Positions 29,871 through 39,501 of a stretch of 39,501 nucleotides of DNA are shown piece by piece (within the stretch, counting starts at the first letter, position 1; each line of letters opens with the position of its first letter). The stretch spans positions 1 to 39,501 of the forward strand of contig JAJRUL010000143.1 of the NCBI GenBank assembly GCA_024277795.1, given 5' to 3'. Origin of the DNA: Candidatus Zixiibacteriota bacterium (GTDB lineage Bacteria; Zixibacteria; MSB-5A5; GN15; FEB-12). The notes under the pieces were generated by a model. The model saw only the letters and a program-made list of their open reading frames with translations, did no database searches and was not told where the DNA came from. The position numbers were made by a program, and so were the translations under genes.

Positions 29871-31130
29871 TCAGGTTTTACGTTCCTTGCGTTTGGCGGC
29901 TGGGAAAAGCACATTATTAAGAATCAATCTGTAACCGGGAGAATTTTTCTTAAGCGAAAGATCGGTCGGAGGATCGTTGACCATGTGTCGGTAATCTTCG
30001 GGGTCGTGTCCCGATAAAAATGTAAATGTTCCTTTGCCAAGGTTCCCATGAATGTACCGTACTTCATCAAAATTGTCAGGCTGTCCAAGAATAGTGACAA
30101 ACTTCTTTAGAAATGATTTGCGGATTCCTGTTGATTGTCCCATAAACCCTGCAACAGTGTTCACATGGTTCTGCACCAACATGGTCGGAACAGGATCAAG
30201 CTTAGCCGCAAAATCAAAGAGGAAAAAGTAATCATCAACAGGATTGACAAAACGAACCATCCGATCAGGATAAGTGTCAATATCGGAGTGCTTGTAAAGC
30301 ATCGGATCAAGCGTAGGTGTAAAGTTCTCAAGAGCAAAAGTCAAAGAATAGTCAAGCTTTTCTAAACAATTCGGATCAACAGGATCACCATCAAACTCAC
30401 GAGGAACAATATCTGTATTTGAGGCGGCTAAGGCTATGTCTATTGTTTCAGGAGCTGAACACATAGAAAAAAGAAACCCACCCCGCCTGACGTAATCATA
30501 TAATGTCTGTGCAACAGCGAGTTTCATCTTCGACACTTTCTGAAAACCCAAACGTGCAGCCATCTGCTCATTATTTTTCACATCAGCTTGATACCATATC
30601 TGATTTCGAAAAGCTGAGTAAAATTTCCCATACTGACCAGTAAAATCTTCATGGTGCACATGTAACCAGTCATAGTCTTCAAGTACCCCTGAGAGAACTT
30701 CTTCATCCCAGATTATTTTGTAATCAATTTCAGCATAGGTCAAGGCAAGCGTTACCGCATCATCCCATGGCTGTGCAGAAGGGGGTGAATAGACAGCAAC
30801 CGATGGAGCCTTCTGCAATTCTACTCGCTCCATATTTTCAACTTCGATCTGACGATAAATATCGGCAACCTCTCCCTGAGTTATCTCTTCATACGAAACC
30901 CCCATTAAAAGACAGTTTTCTTTCACATCTGAGGAAGCATCGAGCAAAAACGAGCCACCTCGATAGTTAAGTAACCATTGCCCTTGATGGTTGTTTTCCA
31001 GTGCCTTGAATACTACACCATACGCTTTAAGATGGTCGGTCTGTGATTGATCCATCGGAATCAATATCGATGTGGCCGATAAGGATGCCGTACTGAGTAA
31101 TATGTATAACAAAATGACAATTTGTTTCAT
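29871..31130 (-). CDS. Secreted conserved protein often annotated 'asparagine synthetase B' in Bacteroidota
   Basis: Signal peptide, then ILIPMDQSQTDHLKAYGVVFKALENNHQGQWLLNYRGGSFLLD, YDWLHVHHEDFTGQYGKFY, GGFLFSMCSAPETIDIALAA; no N-type amidotransferase or synthetase motifs recognised. Confidence 0.75.
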   Translation of the reverse strand: MKQIVILLYILLSTASLSATSILIPMDQSQTDHLKAYGVVFKALENNHQGQWLLNYRGGSFLLDASSDVKENCLLMGVSYEEITQGEVADIYRQIEVENMERVELQKAPSVAVYSPPSAQPWDDAVTLALTYAEIDYKIIWDEEVLSGVLEDYDWLHVHHEDFTGQYGKFYSAFRNQIWYQADVKNNEQMAARLGFQKVSKMKLAVAQTLYDYVRRGGFLFSMCSAPETIDIALAASNTDIVPREFDGDPVDPNCLEKLDYSLTFALENFTPTLDPMLYKHSDIDTYPDRMVRFVNPVDDYFFLFDFAAKLDPVPTMLVQNHVNTVAGFMGQSTGIRKSFLKKFVTILGQPDNFDEVRYIHGNLGKGTFTFLSGHDPEDYRHMVNDPPTDLSLKKNSPGYRLILNNVLFPAAKRKERKT

Positions 31131-31386
31131 CTGTCTAAGTTACCTGTTTCAAAGAAAAGTACAATTAGAATTTGTACATCTGTCTTGAGGCATTGTTCCT
31201 GCCGACCCTAACGAGCATGAAGTTGACTTTAACTATATTTCATAGACCTATGGTCTATTGCTACAGATATTACTGAAAGCAACGTGGCGAACTCATTAAA
31301 GATAAAGCAAAGATTACTTCACTTCCTTCACAACGATAAGATGTATTCCCATTGCAAGTTCAAAGACAGATCCCCCCCTTAGGCTT

Positions 31387-31430
31387 CTGTTGGGTCTTGC
31401 TTTTGACTGGTCAAAAGTGTGACCCGACAG
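31387..31430. repeat. Long imperfect intergenic hairpin (21-nt arms)
   Basis: CTGTTGGGTCTTGCTTTTGAC-TG-GTCAAAAGTGTGACCCGACAG. Confidence 0.75.
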
Positions 31431-31512
31431 CAACAATCACTTCCAACCGTCGCGTCACAATCCGCTGAGGCAGATCAGTACAAAAAGAAACTCGATAACG
31501 TGTGTGAAAAAT

Positions 31513-33315
31513 CTACCGTTCAATTTTAAGTGCCGCTAAGAATGCTTCCTGTGGGATTTCAACTGTTCCGATTTGTTTCATCTTCTTCTTCCCCTCTTTC
31601 TGGCGTTCGAGAAGTTTACGTTTACGTGAAACATCACCACCATAACATCGAGCAGTTACATTCTTGCGTAAAGCCTTAACAGATGCACGAGAAATTATAC
31701 GACTTCCGATTGCCGCTTGTATCACAACTTCAAAAAGTTGACGAGGAATCAATTGCCTGAGTTTTTCGTTGAGTGCTCGTCCCCAGTAGTATGCCTTCTC
31801 TCTATGAATTATTGTTTAAAGAGCATCAACTGATTCATCATTTACCAATATATCAAGTTTCACCAGATCAGATCGTTCATAATACGGCATCCCATAATCA
31901 AAAGAAGCATACCCGCGAGTAACAGATTTTAGCTTATCATAAAAATCAAAAATGATTTCGGAAAGTGGGTATACGTACGAGAGACTAACACGACCCGGTG
32001 CAAGATATTCGGTTGTCTTATAGACACCTCTCCGTTCTGTACCAAGCTTCATAATTGCTCCTGTATATTCATCAGGAATTATGATCTGGGCATCAACAAA
32101 CGGCTCCTCAATATGATCTATTTCACTCAATTCTGGCATCAGAGCAGGATTATCAACCAATACAGTAGTCCCATCATTTTTCAAAACACGGTATTCGACA
32201 TTAGGAACTGTATTGATAATTGTCTGACCATATTCCCGTGACAATCGCTCAGTGATAATCTCCATGTGGAGAAGCCCCAAAAATCCTACACGAAAGCCGA
32301 ATCCTAAAGCCATCGATGTCTCTGGTGTAAATATCAAAGAGGAGTCATTGAGCTTCAACTTTTCAAGTGAATCTCGAAGCTGAGAATAATCCTCGGAAAC
32401 CGCAGGGTATAAACCAGAGAATACCATCGGCTTAACATCAACAAACCCACCCAATGGCTCTTTTGCTGGATTGACAGCCGTTGTAATTGTGTCGCCTATC
32501 TTCGTATCAGCCACATCCTTAATTGATGCGAACATATAGCCAACATCACCTGCAGAGATTTCCTCACCAGGTATATTCTCTAATCGTAAATAGCCGACCT
32601 CATCAATATCGTATGTTCGTCCAGTCGACATAAATCGAATCTTGTCACCAGACTTCATACAACCGTTGACAACACGAACAAGAGGCATTGCCCCTCTATA
32701 TGTATCGAAAATTGAATCAAAAATCATCGCCTGCAACGGAGCTTCAGGATCACCTGTCGGCGGAGGTACTTTATCTACAATCGCATCCAGCAATTCCTCA
32801 ATACCTGTTCCCATTTTTGCCGAACAACAGATGACTTCTTCAGGATCACAACCGAGTAGATCAACCAATTCGTCTGTAACTTTTTCGGGGTGAGCACTCG
32901 GTAGGTCAATTTTGTTCACCACAGGGATGATTTCAAGGTCATTTTCCATGGCAAGATACAGATTCGACAACGTTTGCGCCTCCACTCCCTGCGAAGCATC
33001 GACAACAAGCACTGCCCCCTCACAAGCTGAGAGTGATCTGCTTACTTCATACGTAAAATCGACATGACCGGGAGTATCGATCAGGTTCAGCCTGTATGTA
33101 GTGCCATCCTTTGAGTCATGATCCAATCGAATAGCATGAGCTTTAATTGTTATTCCTCGCTCTCGCTCAAGGTCCATTGAATCGAGCACCTGATGTTTCA
33201 TCTGACGGTTGGACAGAGTACGAGTTGATTGCAAGAGCCGATCAGCCAAGGTTGATTTGCCATGGTCGATATGAGCGATAATTGAGAAATTACGTATTCT
33301 TTGCAGGCTATCCAT
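31513..33315 (-). pseudogene. lepA: Elongation factor 4 (LepA) interrupted by an in-frame TAA at 31816-31818
   Basis: 31816-33315: [23 protein letters not shown]...[10 protein letters not shown]. Continues in the same frame: [100 protein letters not shown]. Total about 600 codons, normal LepA length. Confidence 0.9.
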
Positions 33316-33450
33316 TTGTGTTCAGTCTATCTTTTTTCAATGCTCTCTCTTTAGAAACGGTCGTGGAGTATACAGAGTTACGCGGCAACTGTCAAATAGA
33401 TCAATCGACTGTTTCAACACAATCGGTAGTATCTTATTTCTTATACGTAC

Positions 33451-34212
33451 CTACCGTCTCAGATATCGGGATAGAACATCATGGAATTCGGATTTCTTGA
33501 TATCCTGATGCAAAACACCGTTATAGGCAATTGATAACTGGCATGTTTCTTCTGAGACAACAACTACCACCGAGTCTGAAACTTCCGAAACACCGACAGC
33601 CGCTTTATGCCTCATACCGTAGAGTTTTCTGTAACGTGGATTGGTTGTCAACGGCAAAGAAGCCGCAGCAGCAGTAACAAATTCTCCAGATACGATAACA
33701 GCACCATCATGAAGCGGAGTATATGGAGTGAAAAGAGTAACCAGCAACTCCGATGACAATTCGGCATTGAGTAGCTTCCCTGATTCTGCAAAGTTACGCA
33801 GACCAGTCCGCCCTTCAATTACGATTAAACCACCATATCGTAACTCCGAAAGTCGTAAAGCCGCCCGATTCACCTCTTCTAAAGATTTCCGACGTTCCAA
33901 CATAACAAATCGACGTAACAGTCGACTTTGACCGAGATGGGCAAGCACACCTCGTAATTCTGGTTGAAAAACAATGACTAATACAATTAAACCAAATGTT
34001 GCAAGGTTAGAAAACAGCCAACTCAAACCTTCCAACTGAAACCAAAATGAGATGAAGGCTACACCTATAATAAGAAATAGGCCAATAATGATCTGAACTG
34101 AGCGAGTCCCCCGAACAAGCTTGAACGCTTGGTAAATTATAAAAGAGACTAACAGAATATCAAAAACATCGTTCAGCGCAAATTCAAGAAAGTCATAGGT
34201 AAAAAAAGTCAT
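33451..34212 (-). CDS. cdaA: Diadenylate cyclase CdaA
   Basis: Three N-terminal TMs, then DAC domain: TPLHDGAVIVSGEFVTAAAASLPLT, YGMRHKAAVGVSEVSDSVVVVVSEETCQLSIAYNG. Confidence 0.94.
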   Translation of the reverse strand: MTFFTYDFLEFALNDVFDILLVSFIIYQAFKLVRGTRSVQIIIGLFLIIGVAFISFWFQLEGLSWLFSNLATFGLIVLVIVFQPELRGVLAHLGQSRLLRRFVMLERRKSLEEVNRAALRLSELRYGGLIVIEGRTGLRNFAESGKLLNAELSSELLVTLFTPYTPLHDGAVIVSGEFVTAAAASLPLTTNPRYRKLYGMRHKAAVGVSEVSDSVVVVVSEETCQLSIAYNGVLHQDIKKSEFHDVLSRYLRR

Positions 34213-35090
34213 GACACCCCTCCCACTGCCTGAACCAACTTGAGTGCTTCAACGGTCTCTTTGACATCATGTACCCGCACAATCGAAGCTCCATGAAGAA
34301 CAGCGGTAACCGCAGCCGCAACTGAACCGCCAATCCTTTCTTCCGGAGGTTTATCAATAGGATTGAGCATATTGATAAATGATTTTCTTGAAGCACCAAT
34401 CAAAAGAGGCAGACCTTCTTTCCTGAACTCACGCAACCGTGCGAGAATCTCAAGGTTATCCGATAATCTCTTCCCGAATCCGATTCCCGGATCAAGAATA
34501 ATCTTCGATTTATCAATCCCTGCTTTCACAGCATAATCAATTCTCTCAACAAAGAAGTTGTTGATTTCATCAATACAATTCTTATACGACGGATCGACTT
34601 GCATATGAGACGGAGTACCCAGCATATGCATCAAAACTGCCAAAACTCGGTTCTTGGCAATAACCTCACCCATCAACTTATCAAACCGCAAAGCAGAGAT
34701 ATCGTTGATAATATCCGCCCCCTCATCAATCACCATCGAAGCGGTACTACTGCGGTACGTATCTATCGATATCGGAATATCTGTCTGTTTTCTTATCAAT
34801 TTGAGTACAGGCAAAACTCGCCCTTGCTCTTCATCGGAATCAATCGGTATTGCCCCCGGACGAGAAGACTCCCCTCCAATATCAATTATATCTGCCCCTT
34901 CCTCTTGTATTTGCAATCCCCTCTCAAGAGCCAATTCAGGGCAGTTGAAAACATTACCATCAGAAAACGAATCAGGTGTTACATTGAGTATACCCATTAC
35001 AAGTGGACGTGATAAATTTAACTGACGGCCTCGGCTCAAAGCAAGCACCGGGCTAATCTCTTCCTGTCTGGTAAAAGTCTGTTTGGGCAT
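34209..35090 (-). CDS. folP: Dihydropteroate synthase
   Basis: VMGILNVTPDSFSDG, ADIIDIGGESSRPGA, ISIDTYRSS, ILDPGIGFGKRLSDNLEIL, GASRKSFI. Start MPKQTF (35090) preferred because the ORF-track start (35195) lies inside the ftsH-folP terminator. Confidence 0.95.
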   Translation of the reverse strand: MPKQTFTRQEEISPVLALSRGRQLNLSRPLVMGILNVTPDSFSDGNVFNCPELALERGLQIQEEGADIIDIGGESSRPGAIPIDSDEEQGRVLPVLKLIRKQTDIPISIDTYRSSTASMVIDEGADIINDISALRFDKLMGEVIAKNRVLAVLMHMLGTPSHMQVDPSYKNCIDEINNFFVERIDYAVKAGIDKSKIILDPGIGFGKRLSDNLEILARLREFRKEGLPLLIGASRKSFINMLNPIDKPPEERIGGSVAAAVTAVLHGASIVRVHDVKETVEALKLVQAVGGVS

Positions 35091-35176
35091 GGTATCAACT
35101 CCACTTCTATATAATCCCCCTTCAATACAGAAAGCAAGTGTCAACTCGGAGAATAGGAGATCATTTCGCATAAGAA

Positions 35177-35203
35177 AAGGGTGATTGCGACGCAATCACC
35201 CTT
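35177..35203 (-). terminator. Intrinsic terminator downstream of ftsH
   Basis: Perfect 27-nt palindrome AAGGGTGATTGCG-A-CGCAATCACCCTT; on the minus strand followed by TTTTCTTA. Confidence 0.75.
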
Positions 35204-35223
35204 AAAAAATAATTATCGAACAC

Positions 35224-37197
35224 TCAACTATTCGGTGTTGGTGTTGGTGACTCAACTGTTTCAGAACCATCTGATGATTGGCCAATTATGTCATCGACTT
35301 CTTGGCTGTCAACAATCTCTTTCTCAAGAAGAGTCTGCGCCAACTTATGAAGTGCATCGACATTCTCTGAAAGAACACGATTAGCTGTCGATTCAGCTAC
35401 CGTAATTATACGATGTATCTCCTCATCGATCACTTGGGCAGTCGACTCCGAAAAGTCCTTCTGCTGGGCCATCTCACGCCCCAAGAAAATATGGTCATCG
35501 GTTCGACCAAAAGTAACAGGTCCGAGCCTATCGGACATCCCCCAGTTACATACCATTTTACGCGCTAACTTTGTCGCACGCTCAAGATCATTCCCCGCAC
35601 CCGTATCAAGTTGATCGAACACTATTTTCTCCGCAACTCGTCCCCCCATAAGAACAGCCAATGTCGCTTCAAGATACTTCTTCGAATGCGTGTGTCGTTC
35701 ATCAACAGGTAACGACTGTGTAATCCCAAGCGCCATTCCACGTGGGATGATAGTTACCTTATGAATCGGATCAGCATCAGGTATGAACTTTGCAACCAAT
35801 GTATGTCCTGCTTCATGGTATGCTATTACTTTCTTTTCTGAATCTGTAATGACAAGTGAACGACGTTCGGCACCCATCATCACTTTATCTTTCGCATTCT
35901 CCAAATCTGACATTTCAACAGAGTCTTTATCATCTCTGGAAGCGAGTAAAGCGGCCTCATTGACCAGATTAGCCAAATCAGCTCCTGACATACCGGGAGT
36001 TCCGCGTGCGAGTATCTCAAGATCAACATCATCCGACATCTTGATCTTCTTCGCATGAACATCAAGAATCCCTTTACGTCCTTTCACATCAGGATTAGGG
36101 ACAACAATCTGTCGGTCGAATCGTCCGGGACGTAGCAATGCAGGATCAAGCACATCAGGTCGGTTGGTTGCCGCAATCAGGATAACGCCATCATTCGATT
36201 CAAAACCATCCATCTCAACCAACAATTGATTGAGGGTCTGCTCGCGCTCATCATGTCCACCACCCAAACCTGCACCACGATGCCGTCCAACTGCATCAAT
36301 CTCATCAATGAATATAATACACGGGGCATTTTTCTTACTCTGTTCGAAAAGATCGCGAACTCTGCTGGCACCGACTCCAACAAACATCTCCACAAAGTCC
36401 GATCCTGACATCGAAAAGAATGGAACCTCTGCTTCACCTGCTACGGCACGCGCCATAAGTGTCTTACCCGTTCCCGGTGCTCCCAACAATAAAGCTCCTT
36501 TAGGAATCTTACCGCCGAGTTTTTGGAATTTTGCTGGGTTCTTGAGGAAGTCAATAATCTCTGTTAACTCCTCCTTGGCCTCATCACAACCTGCAACATC
36601 TCCAAAAGTAACTTTTGGACGCTCATCTGTGAGCATCTTTGCTTTACTTTTTCCAAATGAGAACAACCCTTTCGGACCACCTGCCCCGCCTCCCTGCATC
36701 TGCCTGATAAAAAACAACCAAATAAAGATAATCAAGATCCAAGGTGCGGCCGCAATCAGATAAGAAAAAAGCGGACTCTCAGTTTCAGCAACAATCTTAA
36801 CTTTCTTTGCCTCAAGACGATTCACTAACTCATAATTGATATCAGGGAACGGAATCCGAGTACGAAACTTCTCAAATGACTTCCCCCCGGGAGTTGTCTC
36901 AAAAACTCTGGCCTCCTTCAAAGATCCTTCAATTTCTTGATCTCTGAAAGCAACTTTTTCAACATTACCTGCATCAAGCTCAATGACAAATTCTGAATAG
37001 CTGATCTCAGCTTTGTCTTCTGTAAGTGCCGTTATGTATGTATAAGTAACAAAAACGACTAAGAGCAGTCCCAACCAGAACATCATCGACCGCCCCGTTC
37101 CTTTCAATGAACCAGGCTCTTTCGTCGGACGATCAGGTCGCTCTTTGCGTGGTCGCGGGAAAATGCTTTTTTTCTTATCCTTATTCTCTTCTGTCAC
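35224..37197 (-). CDS. ftsH: ATP-dependent zinc metalloprotease FtsH
   Basis: [82 protein letters not shown] zinc motif. Confidence 0.98.
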   Translation of the reverse strand: MTEENKDKKKSIFPRPRKERPDRPTKEPGSLKGTGRSMMFWLGLLLVVFVTYTYITALTEDKAEISYSEFVIELDAGNVEKVAFRDQEIEGSLKEARVFETTPGGKSFEKFRTRIPFPDINYELVNRLEAKKVKIVAETESPLFSYLIAAAPWILIIFIWLFFIRQMQGGGAGGPKGLFSFGKSKAKMLTDERPKVTFGDVAGCDEAKEELTEIIDFLKNPAKFQKLGGKIPKGALLLGAPGTGKTLMARAVAGEAEVPFFSMSGSDFVEMFVGVGASRVRDLFEQSKKNAPCIIFIDEIDAVGRHRGAGLGGGHDEREQTLNQLLVEMDGFESNDGVILIAATNRPDVLDPALLRPGRFDRQIVVPNPDVKGRKGILDVHAKKIKMSDDVDLEILARGTPGMSGADLANLVNEAALLASRDDKDSVEMSDLENAKDKVMMGAERRSLVITDSEKKVIAYHEAGHTLVAKFIPDADPIHKVTIIPRGMALGITQSLPVDERHTHSKKYLEATLAVLMGGRVAEKIVFDQLDTGAGNDLERATKLARKMVCNWGMSDRLGPVTFGRTDDHIFLGREMAQQKDFSESTAQVIDEEIHRIITVAESTANRVLSENVDALHKLAQTLLEKEIVDSQEVDDIIGQSSDGSETVESPTPTPNS

Positions 37198-37293
37198 AAT
37201 TTCTCCAAATTTACCAGTTGCATACTTCCACCTTATATACGAGGGAAGCTGTTAGAGATTCATTTCAAACATAGATTTCTCAATGAAAAGCTC

Positions 37294-37872
37294 TTATTCA
37301 TCGACCATTCGGCCAATAAATGGAAGATTACGATATTTCTGCGTGTTGTCCAGTCCATATCCTATCACAAAATCATTACGCAAAGTAAAACCTTTGTAAC
37401 GAATCTGTAGTTTTCGGCGATGGCTGGCCGGTTTGTCAATTAAAGTAACAACTTCTATCGAAGCGGGTTCCATCTTCTTTAGTTCTTTGCTCAGGGCACT
37501 AACGGTTCGTCCCGAGTCTACAACCCCCTCAACAATAAGAATATGCCGATCTTTAAGCGGAATGGAAACTGCACTCGCAAGAAGAACATCTGTCTCCTGC
37601 TTCTTCCCTTTTCTATATGATGAAGCAGATACGAGTTCCAATTCTGCAGAGAGATTTATTGCACGCATCAAATCTGCTAAAAAAATGATACAGCCCTTCA
37701 ATACTCCAAGTAAAACGGGATGCTTTCCGCGATAGTCTGCTGTTATCTCTTTCCCAAGTTCCGAAACACGCTTGGCTATACTGGCCTGATCGAGAAGTAG
37801 TTCAAATGGTTTACTTCCTACTTTTTTTTCGCTCACTACACCCAATTCGACATACCTTCCTTGTTTGCTCAA
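37294..37872 (-). CDS. hpt: Hypoxanthine phosphoribosyltransferase
   Basis: PVLLGVLKGCIIFLADLMRAI, HILIVEGVVDSGRTVSAL, PRTase fold; start may be the internal GTG at 37836. Overlaps the tilS 3' end. Confidence 0.92.
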   Translation of the reverse strand: MSKQGRYVELGVVSEKKVGSKPFELLLDQASIAKRVSELGKEITADYRGKHPVLLGVLKGCIIFLADLMRAINLSAELELVSASSYRKGKKQETDVLLASAVSIPLKDRHILIVEGVVDSGRTVSALSKELKKMEPASIEVVTLIDKPASHRRKLQIRYKGFTLRNDFVIGYGLDNTQKYRNLPFIGRMVDE

Positions 37873-39205
37873 CTATCTTCACACGGTCATCGATTTCATA
37901 TCCGACAAGCCATATTATACCCCGCTGATCGGCAACAACAGGGATCTCATCTCTTAATATCGGTGGAACTTTACGATCTGTAAGGTAATCCCCGACTTTC
38001 TTATGACCTTTCATACCAAGCGGTATGAACCGATCGCCAGCACATATTGTACGAACTTCAAGAGGCAGAACCAAGCGATCATAGTCAATTAAAACTCGTT
38101 TGGCCTGCCTAGGCATTGTAACAGAAAGTGGTTTCTTACGCAACAGTTGAGCTTTGATTCTCAACCCTATTCCCTCAATTAGTACATCATGCCCAAAGCT
38201 CAGTTGGAAACTATACGGTTCTCTTTTGCTCTGATGAAAGAAGAATCTATCTCCAATTCGAGTCACATGCAACTGCCCAGGCAAAGACATTGACTTTTGC
38301 TTTGAAAAACAAAATCTATCGAGCCGCTCAATCAAATCACGATCGTGAGACTGCATCCCGACTCGACCAGATACCACTGCCATACAATACCTTAGCAGTC
38401 TCCATCGAAGCCATTGTTGCTTCTTCAAAAACTTTTCGATCAATAACTCAACCTTGCCAGAACATCGGACTGATACTACTGCCTGTGCCTCTTTTCGAAC
38501 AACCTCTTGGAGAAAGCACTCCTCCCCTGCAACTATTTCAGCAAGATGTGCAAGAGCAAGATCGACCTGAGGGTTCAGATCAGACCGAATCATCGGTAGT
38601 AAATGATGTCTGAGATAATTACGACGAAATGACAGATCTTTATTCGAACTATCCTCACAATACGACAATTCGTTTTTCTTAATGTACGCTAAGATCTCTT
38701 CTTTCCGAGTACTGAGCAGAGGTCGTATAATGCGACCTCGTTTGTAAGGAATACCAATCAACCCAGTTAAACCTGTACCGCGAATAATCCGAAAAAGAAC
38801 TGTTTCGACTTGATCATCTTGGTGGTGACCTATAGCAATTCTCTCTGCTCCTATCTGATCGGCTGTCTGTTCAAGAATCTCATATCGTACATCTCGTGCC
38901 GTCTCCTCTAAACCCTTCTTTTGACTTCTTGCTAATTTGGGAATGTCAACGTGCTCAACAAGATAGCAGACCGACAACTTCTCACAGAATCCCCTACAAA
39001 ATTCTTCCTCTTTTTCTGCCTCTTTCGGGCGAATACCATGATTAATGTAGAGAGCGGTCAATTTCCATCTTTCACTCTTTCTCAAAAAAGACAAGATATG
39101 TAACAAAGCGACAGAATCAGGACCTCCTGAAAGAGCGACTAGTATTGTCTCACTGTGACAAGCTAGTTGGTGGTCATGTATTGTTGTCGATATTTTATGG
39201 ATCAT
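37811..39205 (-). CDS. tilS: tRNA(Ile)-lysidine synthase
   Basis: PP-loop LVALSGGPDSVALLHILSFL, ALYINHGIRPKEAEKEEEFC, IGHHQDDQVETVLFRIIRGTGLTGL; C-terminal KKVGDYLTDRKVPPILRDEIPVV. Confidence 0.95.
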   Translation of the reverse strand: MIHKISTTIHDHQLACHSETILVALSGGPDSVALLHILSFLRKSERWKLTALYINHGIRPKEAEKEEEFCRGFCEKLSVCYLVEHVDIPKLARSQKKGLEETARDVRYEILEQTADQIGAERIAIGHHQDDQVETVLFRIIRGTGLTGLIGIPYKRGRIIRPLLSTRKEEILAYIKKNELSYCEDSSNKDLSFRRNYLRHHLLPMIRSDLNPQVDLALAHLAEIVAGEECFLQEVVRKEAQAVVSVRCSGKVELLIEKFLKKQQWLRWRLLRYCMAVVSGRVGMQSHDRDLIERLDRFCFSKQKSMSLPGQLHVTRIGDRFFFHQSKREPYSFQLSFGHDVLIEGIGLRIKAQLLRKKPLSVTMPRQAKRVLIDYDRLVLPLEVRTICAGDRFIPLGMKGHKKVGDYLTDRKVPPILRDEIPVVADQRGIIWLVGYEIDDRVKIVEQTRKVCRIGCSERKKSRK

Positions 39206-39272
39206 AGTACAATGTAGAGCGTTCTTGTCTGATTCTAATGAAGAAAGGGCTAATACAAGACAAACCGTTCCC

Positions 39273-39501
39273 TACCCCAGATCATTACTCAACCTCTCAA
39301 GGTCATCAGAAGGTCCGATCACAACCATCACATCACCTGCATCCAAAACAGTCTGTGGACCGGGTGCAATTGTCATAACTTTATCAGGTTTTTTGGTTCC
39401 GATAATATTGACCCCGTATTCCTGCTTCAGTTTCGATTCAGCTAACGTCTTCCCTGCAAGCCGACAGTTGGCAGGAACTCTAAGTTCTTCAATAGAAAGC
39501 C
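39273..39501 (-). CDS. Trk-type K+ transport NAD-binding protein, C-terminal (RCK_C/TrkA-C) part, truncated by window edge
   Basis: Reverse-strand translation LSIEELRVPANCRLAGKTLAESKLKQEYGVNIIGTKKPDKVMTIAPGPQTVLDAGDVMVVIGPSDDLERLSNDLG* is a TrkA-C domain; absent from the ORF track. Confidence 0.8.

Noticed and set aside
31816-33315. Stop-codon reassignment (TAA as sense) to explain the lepA stop
   Set aside because: TAA terminates several other genes in the window at plausible protein ends, so genome-wide reassignment is not supported.
34599-35025. 137-aa and 123-aa overlapping plus-strand ORFs
   Set aside because: Antisense to conserved folP motifs; overlapping each other in different frames.
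35195-35195. folP start at 35195 given by the ORF track
   Set aside because: It would place the start codon inside the perfect terminator palindrome 35177-35203; the internal Met at 35090 precedes the conserved region and fits better.
36230-36763. 177-aa plus-strand ORF
   Set aside because: Antisense to the strongly conserved ftsH coding sequence; composition (Ser/Pro/Ile-rich) is typical of an antisense frame.

Overview
The window is a compact, AT-rich bacterial chromosome segment, almost fully coding and mostly on the minus strand. No tRNA, rRNA, CRISPR array, transposase or phage gene was recognised. Most genes are housekeeping: ftsX (5' part)-ftsE, rho-rsfS, a standalone GlmU-type nucleotidyltransferase, panD/Nudix/panC, pyrG-kdsB, mltG-ruvX, lepA, cdaA, folP, ftsH, hpt, tilS and a TrkA-C fragment at the right edge. 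A surface-polysaccharide locus (SLBB export, Wzz, LbH acyltransferase, two DegT aminotransferases, MurJ-like flippase, GT4, two GT-C-like membrane proteins) fills about 10.6-21.8 kb. kdsB implies LPS-type Gram-negative chemistry; the gene content suggests an FCB-like or candidate phylum, but this is only an impression. Main items for a second look: (1) a three-gene plus-strand cassette at 25.1-28.0 kb: a PAS protein with an H-box-like motif but no ATPase domain, an NtrC-like protein that appears to lack the receiver Asp, Walker A Lys, Walker B DE and the GAFTGA loop while keeping a Fis-type HTH, and a GAF-like protein; (2) lepA interrupted by one in-frame TAA, with the rest of LepA conserved in the same frame; (3) intergenic structured repeats, including a 35-bp hairpin repeat with a bulged A present twice, a MITE-like GTCATTGCGAG element, and a duplicated 3' gene tail that keeps its reading frame and stop; (4) a DRG-like TGS GTPase with altered G motifs, next to an unassigned membrane protein. 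No database search was possible; all family calls come from motif recognition.
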